From NCBI RefSeq assembly GCF_000430725.1, contig NZ_AUMO01000084.1, forward strand, positions 1 to 34,854: 34,854 bases of DNA, given 5' to 3'. This DNA comes from Azohydromonas australica DSM 1124 (GTDB lineage: Bacteria; Pseudomonadota; Gammaproteobacteria; Burkholderiales; Burkholderiaceae_C). Position 1 is the stretch's first letter, and every line of letters starts with the position of its first letter. Below the pieces are notes generated by a model that was not told the origin of the DNA, did not search any database, and was given only the letters and a program-made list of their open reading frames with translations. Made by a program: the position numbers and the translations under genes. Positions 16,165 through 23,960 of this stretch are shown one piece after another.

Positions 16165-16338
16165 ATGGCAAGAGTAATTGCTGGCTTGCTGCTGTTGATC
16201 TATGTCAGCGCTGGAATCGCCTCGGCCTACCTGCCGCAGCAGCACATGCCGTGGCTGGAAGCCGTCGCCTGCGTCGTCATCGTGACGGCTGCAGTCATGG
16301 GCATCGTCGCGCAACTCCGTAGAGGCGCTGACCGCTGA
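16165..16338 (+). CDS. Small two-helix membrane protein, 57 residues
   Basis: GGAGG at 16148-16152 and GGGGAAG nearer the start precede ATG 16165. The peptide has two hydrophobic stretches, RVIAGLLLLIYVSAGIASAY and VACVVIVTAAVMGIVA, separated by a short polar turn (LPQQHMPWLE), and a basic end RRGADR. It is likely an inner-membrane hairpin protein. Function unknown. It follows APIQA copy 1 by 111 bases. Confidence 0.55.
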   Translation: MARVIAGLLLLIYVSAGIASAYLPQQHMPWLEAVACVVIVTAAVMGIVAQLRRGADR

Positions 16339-16480
16339 CACACGGCGTGTCTGCCGGACAAGGCACTCGGTTGGGCTTTCTGGCGGGAAAAGAGCGCCAC
16401 TCGCTGCTTGCACGCTGGTGTCAGGTCGCTGGTGGCCCCGTATCTTCGGCACCATGCTGCCGGACGTGACGGTGCAGCCG

Positions 16481-16693
16481 CTACTGCTGTTCGGCCAGAG
16501 CTTGCTGGCGGGTCAGCTCCGCGTAAGCGCTCCAGGTCTGCTCCTTCATCAAGGCCAGCTTGCGCTCTTCGTCTTCTGTGTCATAGCCCAGGCGCTTCAA
16601 TTCTTCGATCCACGTGGCCTGAGCGGCTGCCCGGCCCCCGCTTTCACTGGCCAGGCGCTGTGCCCTCTCCAGCGCCGTCTCGTACTGCTGCAT
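16481..16693 (-). CDS. Small coiled-coil protein, 70 residues
   Basis: I chose the start MQQYETALERAQRLASES at ATG 16693 because a very strong GGAGGGGGAGG lies just before it on the minus strand. Other in-frame starts at 16753 and 16852 lack such a site. The product is almost entirely charged helix (TWIEELKRLGYDTEDEERKL, ALMKEQTWSAYAELTRQQ). No family is recognised. Confidence 0.6.
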   Translation of the reverse strand: MQQYETALERAQRLASESGGRAAAQATWIEELKRLGYDTEDEERKLALMKEQTWSAYAELTRQQALAEQQ

Positions 16694-17310
16694 TGCCTCC
16701 CCCTCCAACATCTGCCGGCTCTGCAAAAGCCAGTCTTGGTGCCGCGATAGCATGCCTTGGCGGCGGCGTTGAGGACGGCACGGGCCGCGTTTTTGAGGGG
16801 CACCTTGATCGATGGTCACTCGCGCGTAGCGACGCGTCCTGGCTGCCGGCAACGGCTACCGGACGCACGCTTGCGGCGGGGTGCTTCAGGCCCTGCGGAC
16901 AGCGGCAACTTGCCCTTGTGCTTGCGTGTCCCGTAGCTGGTCCAAGTGGATGGTGAAACCACAAATTCCCTCACATTTGAACCCAGTGAGCCAGCGCGAC
17001 GTCGATGAGTTCGAGATGGCTTCAAGCTGGAATCTCCTCGGCATGCATCTGCATCCCAGCAGAGGTCAGCCCAAACCACGCAATGCTTCAGGTGCGCAGC
17101 ACGGCAGGGAGGCGACCTCGCCCAGCACAATGTGCACGCGGCAGGTGCCTGAGGTGGAATCATCTGCCGATGCCCATTGCCGAAAACGTCCAACGGCTTT
17201 CAACTGTCCGCTGTGATCACGAAGTGCGGGTCTGGATAAATGGTTCATGGGCTGGGCTTGCGGCGTGTTCTACATCCGGGGACATTGGGGAAACCGAACG
17301 CACGCCGAGC
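16694..17310. other. Region without a convincing gene
   Basis: Frames on both strands are open in places but lack ribosome-binding sites and natural composition. It ends at the hexamer repeat before APIQA copy 2 and should contain that gene's promoter. Confidence 0.4.
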
Positions 17311-17346
17311 CGCTGGCGCTGGCGCTGGCGCTGGCGTTGGCGTTGG
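17311..17346 (+). repeat. Hexanucleotide tandem repeat, six units of CGYTGG
   Basis: Four CGCTGG units are followed by two CGTTGG units. The array ends 16 bases before ATG 17363, so it lies in the leader of APIQA copy 2. Copy-number change would alter leader length in steps of six. Confidence 0.85.
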
Positions 17347-17362
17347 ATCCACCCGAAGAAAC

Positions 17363-17686
17363 ATGGAGATGCCTATGCTTCGCCTTCAGGCCACCATCCC
17401 GCACGGTCTTGAGTTCGAGGACCTTGCCCTGACTCGCGATCCTGTAACGGGTAGCATTCACTTCGAGCTCGCCCCGATCCAGGCCATCTGCGAGGCCAGC
17501 GGGCTGGATCTTGCCGCGCTGGTGAGCAGGCATGATGATGCTGTCTGCGCTCTCATCGCAGCCTGGTACGAGGACCACCTGCGGGAGGGCGGCTCACCCG
17601 ATCCGGTACTGGAGGCGTTGGATGAGGAAAGGCGGTACGAGACAGAGCGCGGCGCCGGTTTTTCCTACCCTCCCGGCCATGCCTGA
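17363..17686 (+). CDS. APIQA-family small protein, copy 2
   Basis: The product has 107 residues from ATG 17363; ATG 17369 and 17375 are alternatives, the last with GGAG six bases before it and matching the length of copy 3. It shares with copy 1 the stretches ATIPHG, HFELAPIQAICEASGLDL, AAWYEDHLREGGSPDPV and the end GFSYPPGHA. The run APIQAICEASGLDL is identical in copies 1 and 2. It converges with copy 3, with 129 bases between the two stops. The hexamer repeat lies directly upstream. Confidence 0.8.
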   Translation: MEMPMLRLQATIPHGLEFEDLALTRDPVTGSIHFELAPIQAICEASGLDLAALVSRHDDAVCALIAAWYEDHLREGGSPDPVLEALDEERRYETERGAGFSYPPGHA

Positions 17687-17815
17687 CCCCTGAGCCGGGT
17701 CGAAATTTGGCGTGACACCCAGACTCACGTGCGAGTGCAACGCCAGCAGGACAGGGCTCAAGCCTTGCCGAAGCCAGTGGTGGCCAGTCTCTCGCCGGCG
17801 TCGAGAGGCCGTTTG

Positions 17816-18127
17816 CTAGGAGCATCCTGGCGGATAGACGAAACTTTTGCCGTGCTTGCTTTCGAGCCGCGCCTCCTCTATGAAGTCCTCCAGTACCGGA
17901 TCCGGTTTGCCACCGTGCTGAAGATGCGCCTTGTGCCAGGTGGCTGTGAAGACTTCGACGATGCGCTCGCCACCCTCCACGACTTGGTCGAAGTCAACGC
18001 CGCTGGCCTTGCAGGCGGCCTGAATGGGCGCCATGTCGAAGACCAGTGACCCGGCTGGCCGAAGCTGTCGCAGCATGCTTTCAGCAGGGTGCCCGGGCGT
18101 GTTGAAACTTAAGCGGTCACTGCGCAC
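17816..18127 (-). CDS. APIQA-family small protein, copy 3 (diverged)
   Basis: The minus strand gives 103 residues from GTG 18127, with RLSFNTPG at the start, VFDMAPIQAACKASGVDFDQ, TATWHKAHLQHGGKPDPVLE and the end FVYPPGCS. It is the most divergent copy: I to A in APIQAxC, E to K, and the final GHA changed to GCS. I chose GTG 18127 because it gives the same length as copy 2 from 17375; an in-frame start at 18187 adds residues not shared with the other copies. No clear ribosome-binding site is visible, so expression is uncertain. Confidence 0.65.
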   Translation of the reverse strand: MRSDRLSFNTPGHPAESMLRQLRPAGSLVFDMAPIQAACKASGVDFDQVVEGGERIVEVFTATWHKAHLQHGGKPDPVLEDFIEEARLESKHGKSFVYPPGCS

Positions 18128-18189
18128 AAAGTGGCAGACGGCTTGCTGGAGCGGCCATGTCGGCCACAAGCAGCGCTGCCGTACCAAGA

Positions 18190-18226
18190 CATATTTGAAC
18201 CGTATCCGGTAAAAGGTTCAAATATG
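18190..18226. promoter_or_regulatory. 12-bp perfect inverted repeat, operator-like
   Basis: CATATTTGAACC (18190-18201) is repeated inverted at 18215-18226 with a 13-base spacer, followed at once by a further GGTTGAACC. Among the surrounding GC-rich bases this AT-rich palindrome stands out. It lies upstream of APIQA copy 3 (minus strand) and before the CcbP-like gene (plus strand). It may be an operator or a hairpin. The rest of 18128-18476 shows no gene. Confidence 0.6.
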
Positions 18227-18476
18227 GTTGAACCTCGAGCGGTGATGCGTCGCTGTAGAACCTGTTCCCAAGTTGGCCGCACCGCAGAGGCTGCGCTGCT
18301 GGCGAACCGTGCATGCAGATTCAAGGCACGACGCCCAGTACAGGGCTCAAGCAGCATCAACGCGTTGGCGTTGGACGCCTCAATGATGCCAGTGCAGGCA
18401 GCGCCAGCGCCTGGTCCTGACGTTTGCTGCATTCACAAGCTAACCACTTCAATATTTACCTTGAGGAGGAATCGCC

Positions 18477-18848
18477 ATGCCACGCCATGCAAAACAGGAC
18501 CCGGCTCGTGAAGAACGCATCGCCTACGAGATCGTCGTGGATGCGTACGACGAAACTGAACGAGCGATGGGTTGGTATTACTACCTGGAAGACCACCTGC
18601 ATGTGCCATTCGTCGCGACCTGCCGTCTCGAGCGCACCACATCGCCGCTGAAAGCAGGCGAGAAAGTGAAAGTACTGGGCATGGCTCCGGAGGACGACTG
18701 CATGTCGGAGGTGTACGTGCGTATCGAGTATGGCGATTCCGAGCTCGCTGTGCCGCTCGGGCAGCTGGAGTGCCATAGCCGCGACAAAGCCACGTGCGAG
18801 GCTGTTGCGGACTGGCACTATTGGCAAGATCGCGGAAACGAGTACTGA
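18477..18848 (+). CDS. CcbP-type calcium-binding protein
   Basis: GAGGAGG at about 18463-18469 precedes ATG 18477. The 123-residue product follows the Calci_bind_CcbP family: RAMGWYYYLEDHLHVPF, a Cys-containing strand ATCRLER, SPLKAGEKVKVLGMAPEDDC, VRIEYGDSELAVPLGQLE and the end DWHYWQDRG. The founding member, from Anabaena, binds Ca2+ through acidic surface residues and is linked to heterocyst development; relatives in other bacteria have no proven role. It is cytoplasmic and stands alone between the APIQA genes and a transposase remnant. Confidence 0.85.
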   Translation: MPRHAKQDPAREERIAYEIVVDAYDETERAMGWYYYLEDHLHVPFVATCRLERTTSPLKAGEKVKVLGMAPEDDCMSEVYVRIEYGDSELAVPLGQLECHSRDKATCEAVADWHYWQDRGNEY

Positions 18849-19045
18849 AGATCTACGGACGTCGCAAGGCCGAGTCCCGAAAACGTAACTCGACGTGGAG
18901 GCGATGGGAGTCTCGTGTCGGCAGCGCTACCCAATAGCGCCAACGTGTGCACGACAGCTTTGTAGGCATCAATCGCGCATATATCTAAAACAGTTGCGTA
19001 AGCATCTATAGCGGCACCGCTGCCTTTCTCCCGCTTCAACGGGTC

Positions 19046-19350
19046 ATGCAACAAGCTGCGTCAAGCGACTGCATCTTCACGCGCACAGCACATGCTGGAC
19101 CCGGCGTCACTGTGAAGTCCATCGCGGTGACTTACGACGGCCGGGTGCAGGACGGTGTTGGCCACGTGCAAACCGTCAACAACTACCACGCGCGGCTCAA
19201 GGCCTGGATCAACGGGCGTTTCGTGGGGTGGCAACCAAGTGCCTGCCGAATGACCTGGCATGGATGCGCATGTGGGAGTGGTTCAAGGACGGCATCAAGC
19301 CCGAACACTTCATCATCTCAGGCCTCGGCCACCAGCTCATCAACACATAA
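19046..19350 (+). pseudogene. IS1595-like transposase, 3' remnant with frameshift
   Basis: The plus strand reads SIAVTYDGRVQDGVGHVQTV and YHARLKAWINGRF in one frame, then changes frame near 19228 and continues GVATKCLPNDLAWMRMW to TAA at 19348-19350. The HVQTVNxYHxRLK and GVATxYLxNYLAW pattern is typical of the C-terminus of IS1595 transposases. The N-terminal part is missing and the frame is broken, so it is inactive. It marks the right end of the recognisable accessory block. Confidence 0.75.
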
Positions 19351-19724
19351 CGCGAACAGCGCCACATGTGGTCAGACACGGCTTTGGTCACTGGTATGAG
19401 AATCGTCCAGCAACCAAATCCATCCCGGGCAGGGCCCTAGCCGTGCGGTGCCGCCAGCACTCCGGCCGCTGAGGCTCACAGCCGTCCCTGGCGATAGGCA
19501 TCCCATCAACCATGCTGGCCGGGAAGCGGCGAACCGTTTTCAGACATGCGACGCTAGACGGTGCCCATCATGGCCATTGGCAGAATCGGTCCATGCGGGC
19601 GCCAGGATTGACGGATATTTTCAGGCATGTCCAGTGCCAGGAAAAGGGCGGGCTGCATCGCCCGGCCGGCAGTGGCCCGTAGTGAGTGCAACGCTGCCAG
19701 AAGGAGTTGGCTGTGGAGATCGGC
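19351..19724. other. Intergenic region before the hybrid kinase
   Basis: No gene, repeat or RNA was recognised. It should contain the promoter of the kinase gene. No matching IS end was found here for the upstream transposase remnant. Confidence 0.35.
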
Positions 19725-22607
19725 ATGCCTCGCGAGGGACCCGGTAGGGCACCCACCATGATCGCCATCCCACGACTGTTGCTGGTGGCCGCGGTCTATG
19801 GCGCAGCAGGGGCTGTGACGGTGCTCTTCTCGCTGCGTTTTGCCATCCCGTCACCCGTGTTCCTGCCCGCAGGCGTGGCTGCCGGCGCAGTGCTGGTCTG
19901 GGGTCCTGGTGTGGCGCCGGCGGTATTTCTCGGGAGGGTGCTGCTGTCGCTGCTGACCGGGGGCACTTTTGGACCGGCACCCTACACGCTGCTTTTCGAA
20001 CTGTGGCTGGCTGCGGCCGTGACAGTGCAGGCACTTGCGGGCGGTCTGCTGGCACGGCGTTTCCTCAAGGCAGACCCTGGACTGAGCACGGACGCCACGG
20101 CAGTGTGGCTGGTCGCCGTCGTAGGCCCGGCCACTTGTTGGCTGGCACCTGCGCTGGGCATGCCTGCACTCCAGCTTGAGGGACGGATGCCGTCCACGGA
20201 CATCGCGTTTACCTTCTATCGCTGGTGGGCCAGCGACAGTCTTGGTGCTTTACTGCTTGCACCGGTGTTTGTGCCGCTGTTCGGCCGGCCGAGCCATGTG
20301 TGGCGTGAGCGACGCGCGGCAGTCCTGGCGCCTTTGCTGGTCACGGCGGTGTTGATGACAGCCGTGTTGTTTGCATCCTCCAATTGGGAGCGGCGCCGTG
20401 TGGAGAACCAGTTCGATGCCGACGTGCGCATGCAGACCGATGCCTTCACCAGCGCCGTGCACCAACTTGACGCGGTGGCATCGGCACTCACTGGCCAGGT
20501 GAGGCAGATTCCAGTCGACACTGATCTGGTCAGCCGAGCCCGCCTGGTGCGCCCGCTACAGGCGCTACTGCCTGAAGGTGCGTCGCTGCACTGGCTTGCC
20601 AAGCCTGCGCCACAAGATGCCGACTTGCAGCTTCTTTTGCAAAAGGCCAATGCGGGGCAGCTTGTTGAATCGATGCTGCGCTTGCGCGACCAGCCGGAAC
20701 TGGTGTGGGCAATACCCGGCGATGGCGCTGTCTACTTCACGGTACCGCTGGAGCAACTGCTTCAGGCCTTGCGCATGAGGTTTCCCTCACAGCGCTGCCT
20801 GATGCTGTCACAGGACAGCTCCCTGCGGCGACTGGCCGGTGATGCGGACTGCGGCGCATCGCGAAGGCGGCTGCAGCGCGATGTGCCCGTCACCGTAGGA
20901 GGCAAGCCGCTCACGCTGCGTGTGACGGCGCTACCTGACTACGCGGTGCAGAACCGGACTTCCAGTACCTGGAGCGTGTACGCGTTGGCGCTGCTGGGCA
21001 GTGCTTTCCTGGTGGCCTTCATCTTCACGGTATCTGGCCGTGCCTCGCGCATCAGGGAACTGGTGGACCAACGCACGCAGGCCTTGCAGGCCAGCGAGGC
21101 TCGGCTGCAAAGTCTGTTTGACGCGGCGCTGGTAGGGATTTTGTACGTCGGACTCGACGGGCGCATCGAGCGCATGAACCCGGAAGGCGCGCGCATTGCC
21201 GGCTGCGACAACAGGCCCTGCGAAGGCAAGCTGATGTTGCTTGACTTCGTGCTGCCAGCACTGCGCGACGAAATTGCACCACTGTTCGCCGCAGTGGTTC
21301 GCGGTGACACGAACGGCTGGACGCGGGAACTCACGCTGGTGCGTTGCGACGGCGAGCAAATTCCGGTACTGCTGCGCCTGGCTGCTTCACAAGGCACCAA
21401 CGGGCGGCCACTGCACCTGGTGGCCGTCATGGTCGACCTGACCGAAATAAGGAAGCTGCAGGCTGCCGAACATGCCCGCGAGGTGGCCGAAGTGGCCAAC
21501 CGGTCTAAAAACGACTTCCTGGCACGCATGTCCCACGAACTGCGCACGCCGCTCAATGCCATCCTGGGGTTCGCGCAACTGCTGCGCGAGAGCTGCAAGG
21601 CCGACCCCTCTGCGCAGGACAGGCTTTCCCATGTCGAACGGGCGGGCTGGCACCTGCTCTCGATGATCAACGACGTCCTGGACGTCTCTCGGCTGGAAAC
21701 CGGCCAAATCGCTCTGGAGATGGAGCCGGTGCCTCTTTTACGGGCATTGCGTGACGCTGCCGCCCTGGTGCAGGACGCCGCGAGGCAGCGCGACGTGACC
21801 ATGAGTGTTGAAGCCGTTGGCACTGATGTCGCGGTGATGGCTGACGCTACCCGGTTGCAGCAGGTGCTGCTCAACCTGCTGAGCAATGCCGTCAAGTACA
21901 ACCGCCGGGGAGGGCGCGTCCAAGTGACGTTGACGAAGGAGGCCGGTGAGGTAGGCGTGGCGGTGCAGGACACCGGTCAAGGCCTCACGGCCGAACAGAT
22001 CGGGAACCTATTTGTGCCTTTCAATCGGCTGGGTCAGGAGCGATCTGCGACACCCGGGACCGGCTTGGGTCTGGTCATTGCGCGCCAGCTGGCGCATGCC
22101 ATGGGTGGGCATCTCGACGTCCACAGCGTCCCTGGCGCGGGCGCCACTTTCACCCTGTGGTTGAAGCTGGCGCAGGCCGCGGTCGACGCCGGTGTACAAC
22201 ACGGCGGTGCGGCCGAAAGCGCGGACTGTCTGGAAGGCCAGGTTCTGTATGTCGAGGACAACGAGGTCAACGTCGAGGTGATGCGCGCTGTCCTCGCTCA
22301 TGAGCCCAACCTGCACATGAAAACCTGCGCCACTGGCGCAGCAGCGCTGCAGATCGTCGCAAGCGGTGGCATAGACCTCGTCTTGCTGGACCTGGGGCTG
22401 CCCGACATGGACGGGCACGAAGTCCTGGCGCAGCTGTTGCGCATGGATCCAAAGCTGGCTGTCATTGTGGTCAGCGCCGATGCCAGCAGCGCAGCAGAGG
22501 CAAAAGCGCTCAGTGGCGGAGCTCGTGCCTGCTTGCCCAAACCCTTTGATATCGCGCGCTTGCGGGATCTGGTCAGCCGGACGATTCATCGCCACGGCGA
22601 GATGTAG
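19725..22607 (+). CDS. MASE1 hybrid sensor histidine kinase
   Basis: The 960-residue product has an N-terminal multi-span MASE1 sensor (about 10-230, with VFLPAGVAAGAVLVWGPG and FLGRVLL), a periplasmic CHASE-like segment to about 410, a last membrane span (VYALALLGSAFLVAF), a PAS domain (ARLQSLFDAALVGILYVGLD), HisKA with the phospho-acceptor His604 in MSHELRTPLNA, HATPase_c (NLLSNAVKYNRRGG, DTGQGL, GTGLGL) and a receiver domain with Asp889 in LLDLGLPDMDG. It would sense an unknown signal and pass phosphate from His to Asp. No output domain is present, so a phosphotransfer partner elsewhere is expected. ATG 19725 has GGAG six bases upstream; GTG 19686 and ATG 19758 are alternatives. Confidence 0.9.
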   Translation: MPREGPGRAPTMIAIPRLLLVAAVYGAAGAVTVLFSLRFAIPSPVFLPAGVAAGAVLVWGPGVAPAVFLGRVLLSLLTGGTFGPAPYTLLFELWLAAAVTVQALAGGLLARRFLKADPGLSTDATAVWLVAVVGPATCWLAPALGMPALQLEGRMPSTDIAFTFYRWWASDSLGALLLAPVFVPLFGRPSHVWRERRAAVLAPLLVTAVLMTAVLFASSNWERRRVENQFDADVRMQTDAFTSAVHQLDAVASALTGQVRQIPVDTDLVSRARLVRPLQALLPEGASLHWLAKPAPQDADLQLLLQKANAGQLVESMLRLRDQPELVWAIPGDGAVYFTVPLEQLLQALRMRFPSQRCLMLSQDSSLRRLAGDADCGASRRRLQRDVPVTVGGKPLTLRVTALPDYAVQNRTSSTWSVYALALLGSAFLVAFIFTVSGRASRIRELVDQRTQALQASEARLQSLFDAALVGILYVGLDGRIERMNPEGARIAGCDNRPCEGKLMLLDFVLPALRDEIAPLFAAVVRGDTNGWTRELTLVRCDGEQIPVLLRLAASQGTNGRPLHLVAVMVDLTEIRKLQAAEHAREVAEVANRSKNDFLARMSHELRTPLNAILGFAQLLRESCKADPSAQDRLSHVERAGWHLLSMINDVLDVSRLETGQIALEMEPVPLLRALRDAAALVQDAARQRDVTMSVEAVGTDVAVMADATRLQQVLLNLLSNAVKYNRRGGRVQVTLTKEAGEVGVAVQDTGQGLTAEQIGNLFVPFNRLGQERSATPGTGLGLVIARQLAHAMGGHLDVHSVPGAGATFTLWLKLAQAAVDAGVQHGGAAESADCLEGQVLYVEDNEVNVEVMRAVLAHEPNLHMKTCATGAAALQIVASGGIDLVLLDLGLPDMDGHEVLAQLLRMDPKLAVIVVSADASSAAEAKALSGGARACLPKPFDIARLRDLVSRTIHRHGEM

Positions 22608-22984
22608 GTCAACTCGTTGAAATCTGTCTGGACGCTGGCAAGCTGGACAGAGCAGCGAAGGTGTGAATTGAGCTCACGTGGAAAGGTTGCTATGTAAACG
22701 GTGGTGACTCAATTTGTGGCGGGACGGTCAACGCTCTGAACATGGCTTTTTCCAATCAATCGAAACTATGTCGATGTGGATGCTGGGACGACCACATGGG
22801 CATAGGAAATTTGCACGGACCTTGTCGCGTGTGGACAAGGTCGAGGCCGGTTAACCGAGGAACTGAAGATCCACGTGTCGGCTTCGACGACCTGCGGGCA
22901 GACTCAAAAATCTTCGGTACAACGGACTTGAGACTCATTGCGCCCGTTGCCGCAGAGGCAGTTATGGCCGGCGCCGCAGCAGCG
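22608..22984. other. Spacer before the aldehyde dehydrogenase remnant
   Basis: No intact gene is present. It may hold badly decayed upstream parts of the dehydrogenase, but I could not match them. Confidence 0.35.
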
Positions 22985-23687
22985 TCGCATGCACGGTTTG
23001 CGTTTCGCCGTCCTGAACGTGTCGGTGTTCTGCGCGGTCGACAGCAGCACTTTCCCTACCGGCCAGCGCTGCACGGCCTCCAGCCGCGACTTCGCGACCG
23101 AAGGCGTCCATGCCCAGTTCCAGGCTGCCATGGTGGAAAAGATGAATTCCATCAAGGTGGAACGTGCGCAAGGCCGGCACTGACATTGCCGCTGTGGTGG
23201 ACGGGAAGCAAATCGCGTAGGACCTGGTGCACGTGGCCATGGGCAAAGCCAAGGACGCGCGGCTGGCCGCCGGTGGCGAAGCCGTGGGCCGCAACAGCGA
23301 GGGTGCGCCGGGCCCTACGTAAAGCCGGCGCTGTCCACCGACCCCACATCGGGCATGCATATCAACCAGGAAAATACCTCCGGCCCAGTGGTGAGCGTGA
23401 TCCGCGTGAACGGCTACGACCAAATGCTGGCCCTGGCCAACGACACGCCGTTCGGCCTGGCCTTGAGGATGCGCACCACCAGCCTGAAGCACGCTACGCA
23501 CTTCAAGCGCCATGAGCAGGCGGGCATGCCCATAGCGAACCTGCCAATGGTGAACCTGCCTACCGCGGGCGTGGACTACCACGTGCCGTTCGACGGCTGC
23601 AAGAGCTACAGCTGCGGCCCGCGCGAGCAGGGCCGCTACGCGGCGGGGATCTTCACCAACGTGGAGATTTTCTGCACCCAACCCTGA
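22985..23687 (+). pseudogene. Aldehyde dehydrogenase remnant (ketoglutarate-semialdehyde type)
   Basis: Three frames together give the C-terminal half of an NAD(P)-dependent aldehyde dehydrogenase: LNVSVFCAVDSSTF and TGQRCTASSRDFATEGVHAQ (with the catalytic Cys), then GTDIAAVVDGKQI and DARLAAGGEAV interrupted by TAG near 23218, then GPVVSVIRVNGYD, LANDTPFGLAL, NLPTAGVDYHVPFDG and GPREQGRYAA to TGA 23685-23687. The ending matches alpha-ketoglutaric semialdehyde dehydrogenases of sugar-acid catabolism. The N-terminal half with the NAD site and catalytic Glu is missing. At least two shifts and internal stops make it non-functional. Confidence 0.85.
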
Positions 23688-23960
23688 GCCGCCTGACCGC
23701 GCCGCACCAGGGGATGCCTTTCGACAAGGTGCGGCATTGTTCCTGGTACAGGTTTTCCTGTCGTTCCTGGCCCTACTGTATCGGCTCCAGCAGAGACACC
23801 GGCGTGCGGGCTCAACCAATTGCCTTCAAATGCTCGACCGATACACCGAGGTAAAACCCTGGATTGGATGTTCCTTGGCGATTGAGTTGGGTCGGCGCCG
23901 CACAGGCATGATGCGCTGGCAAGGGAAATCAGTTTCGACCCGTCTTGAATCGATCCGTCC

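Noticed and set aside
17240..17275. Peptide VWINGSWAG resembling AWINGRFVG of the IS1595 remnant
   Set aside because: The similarity covers only a few residues with no extension on either side; probably chance.
20939..21973. 344-residue minus-strand frame within the hybrid kinase
   Set aside because: Ser/Arg/Thr-rich shadow opposite the PAS and HisKA coding region.
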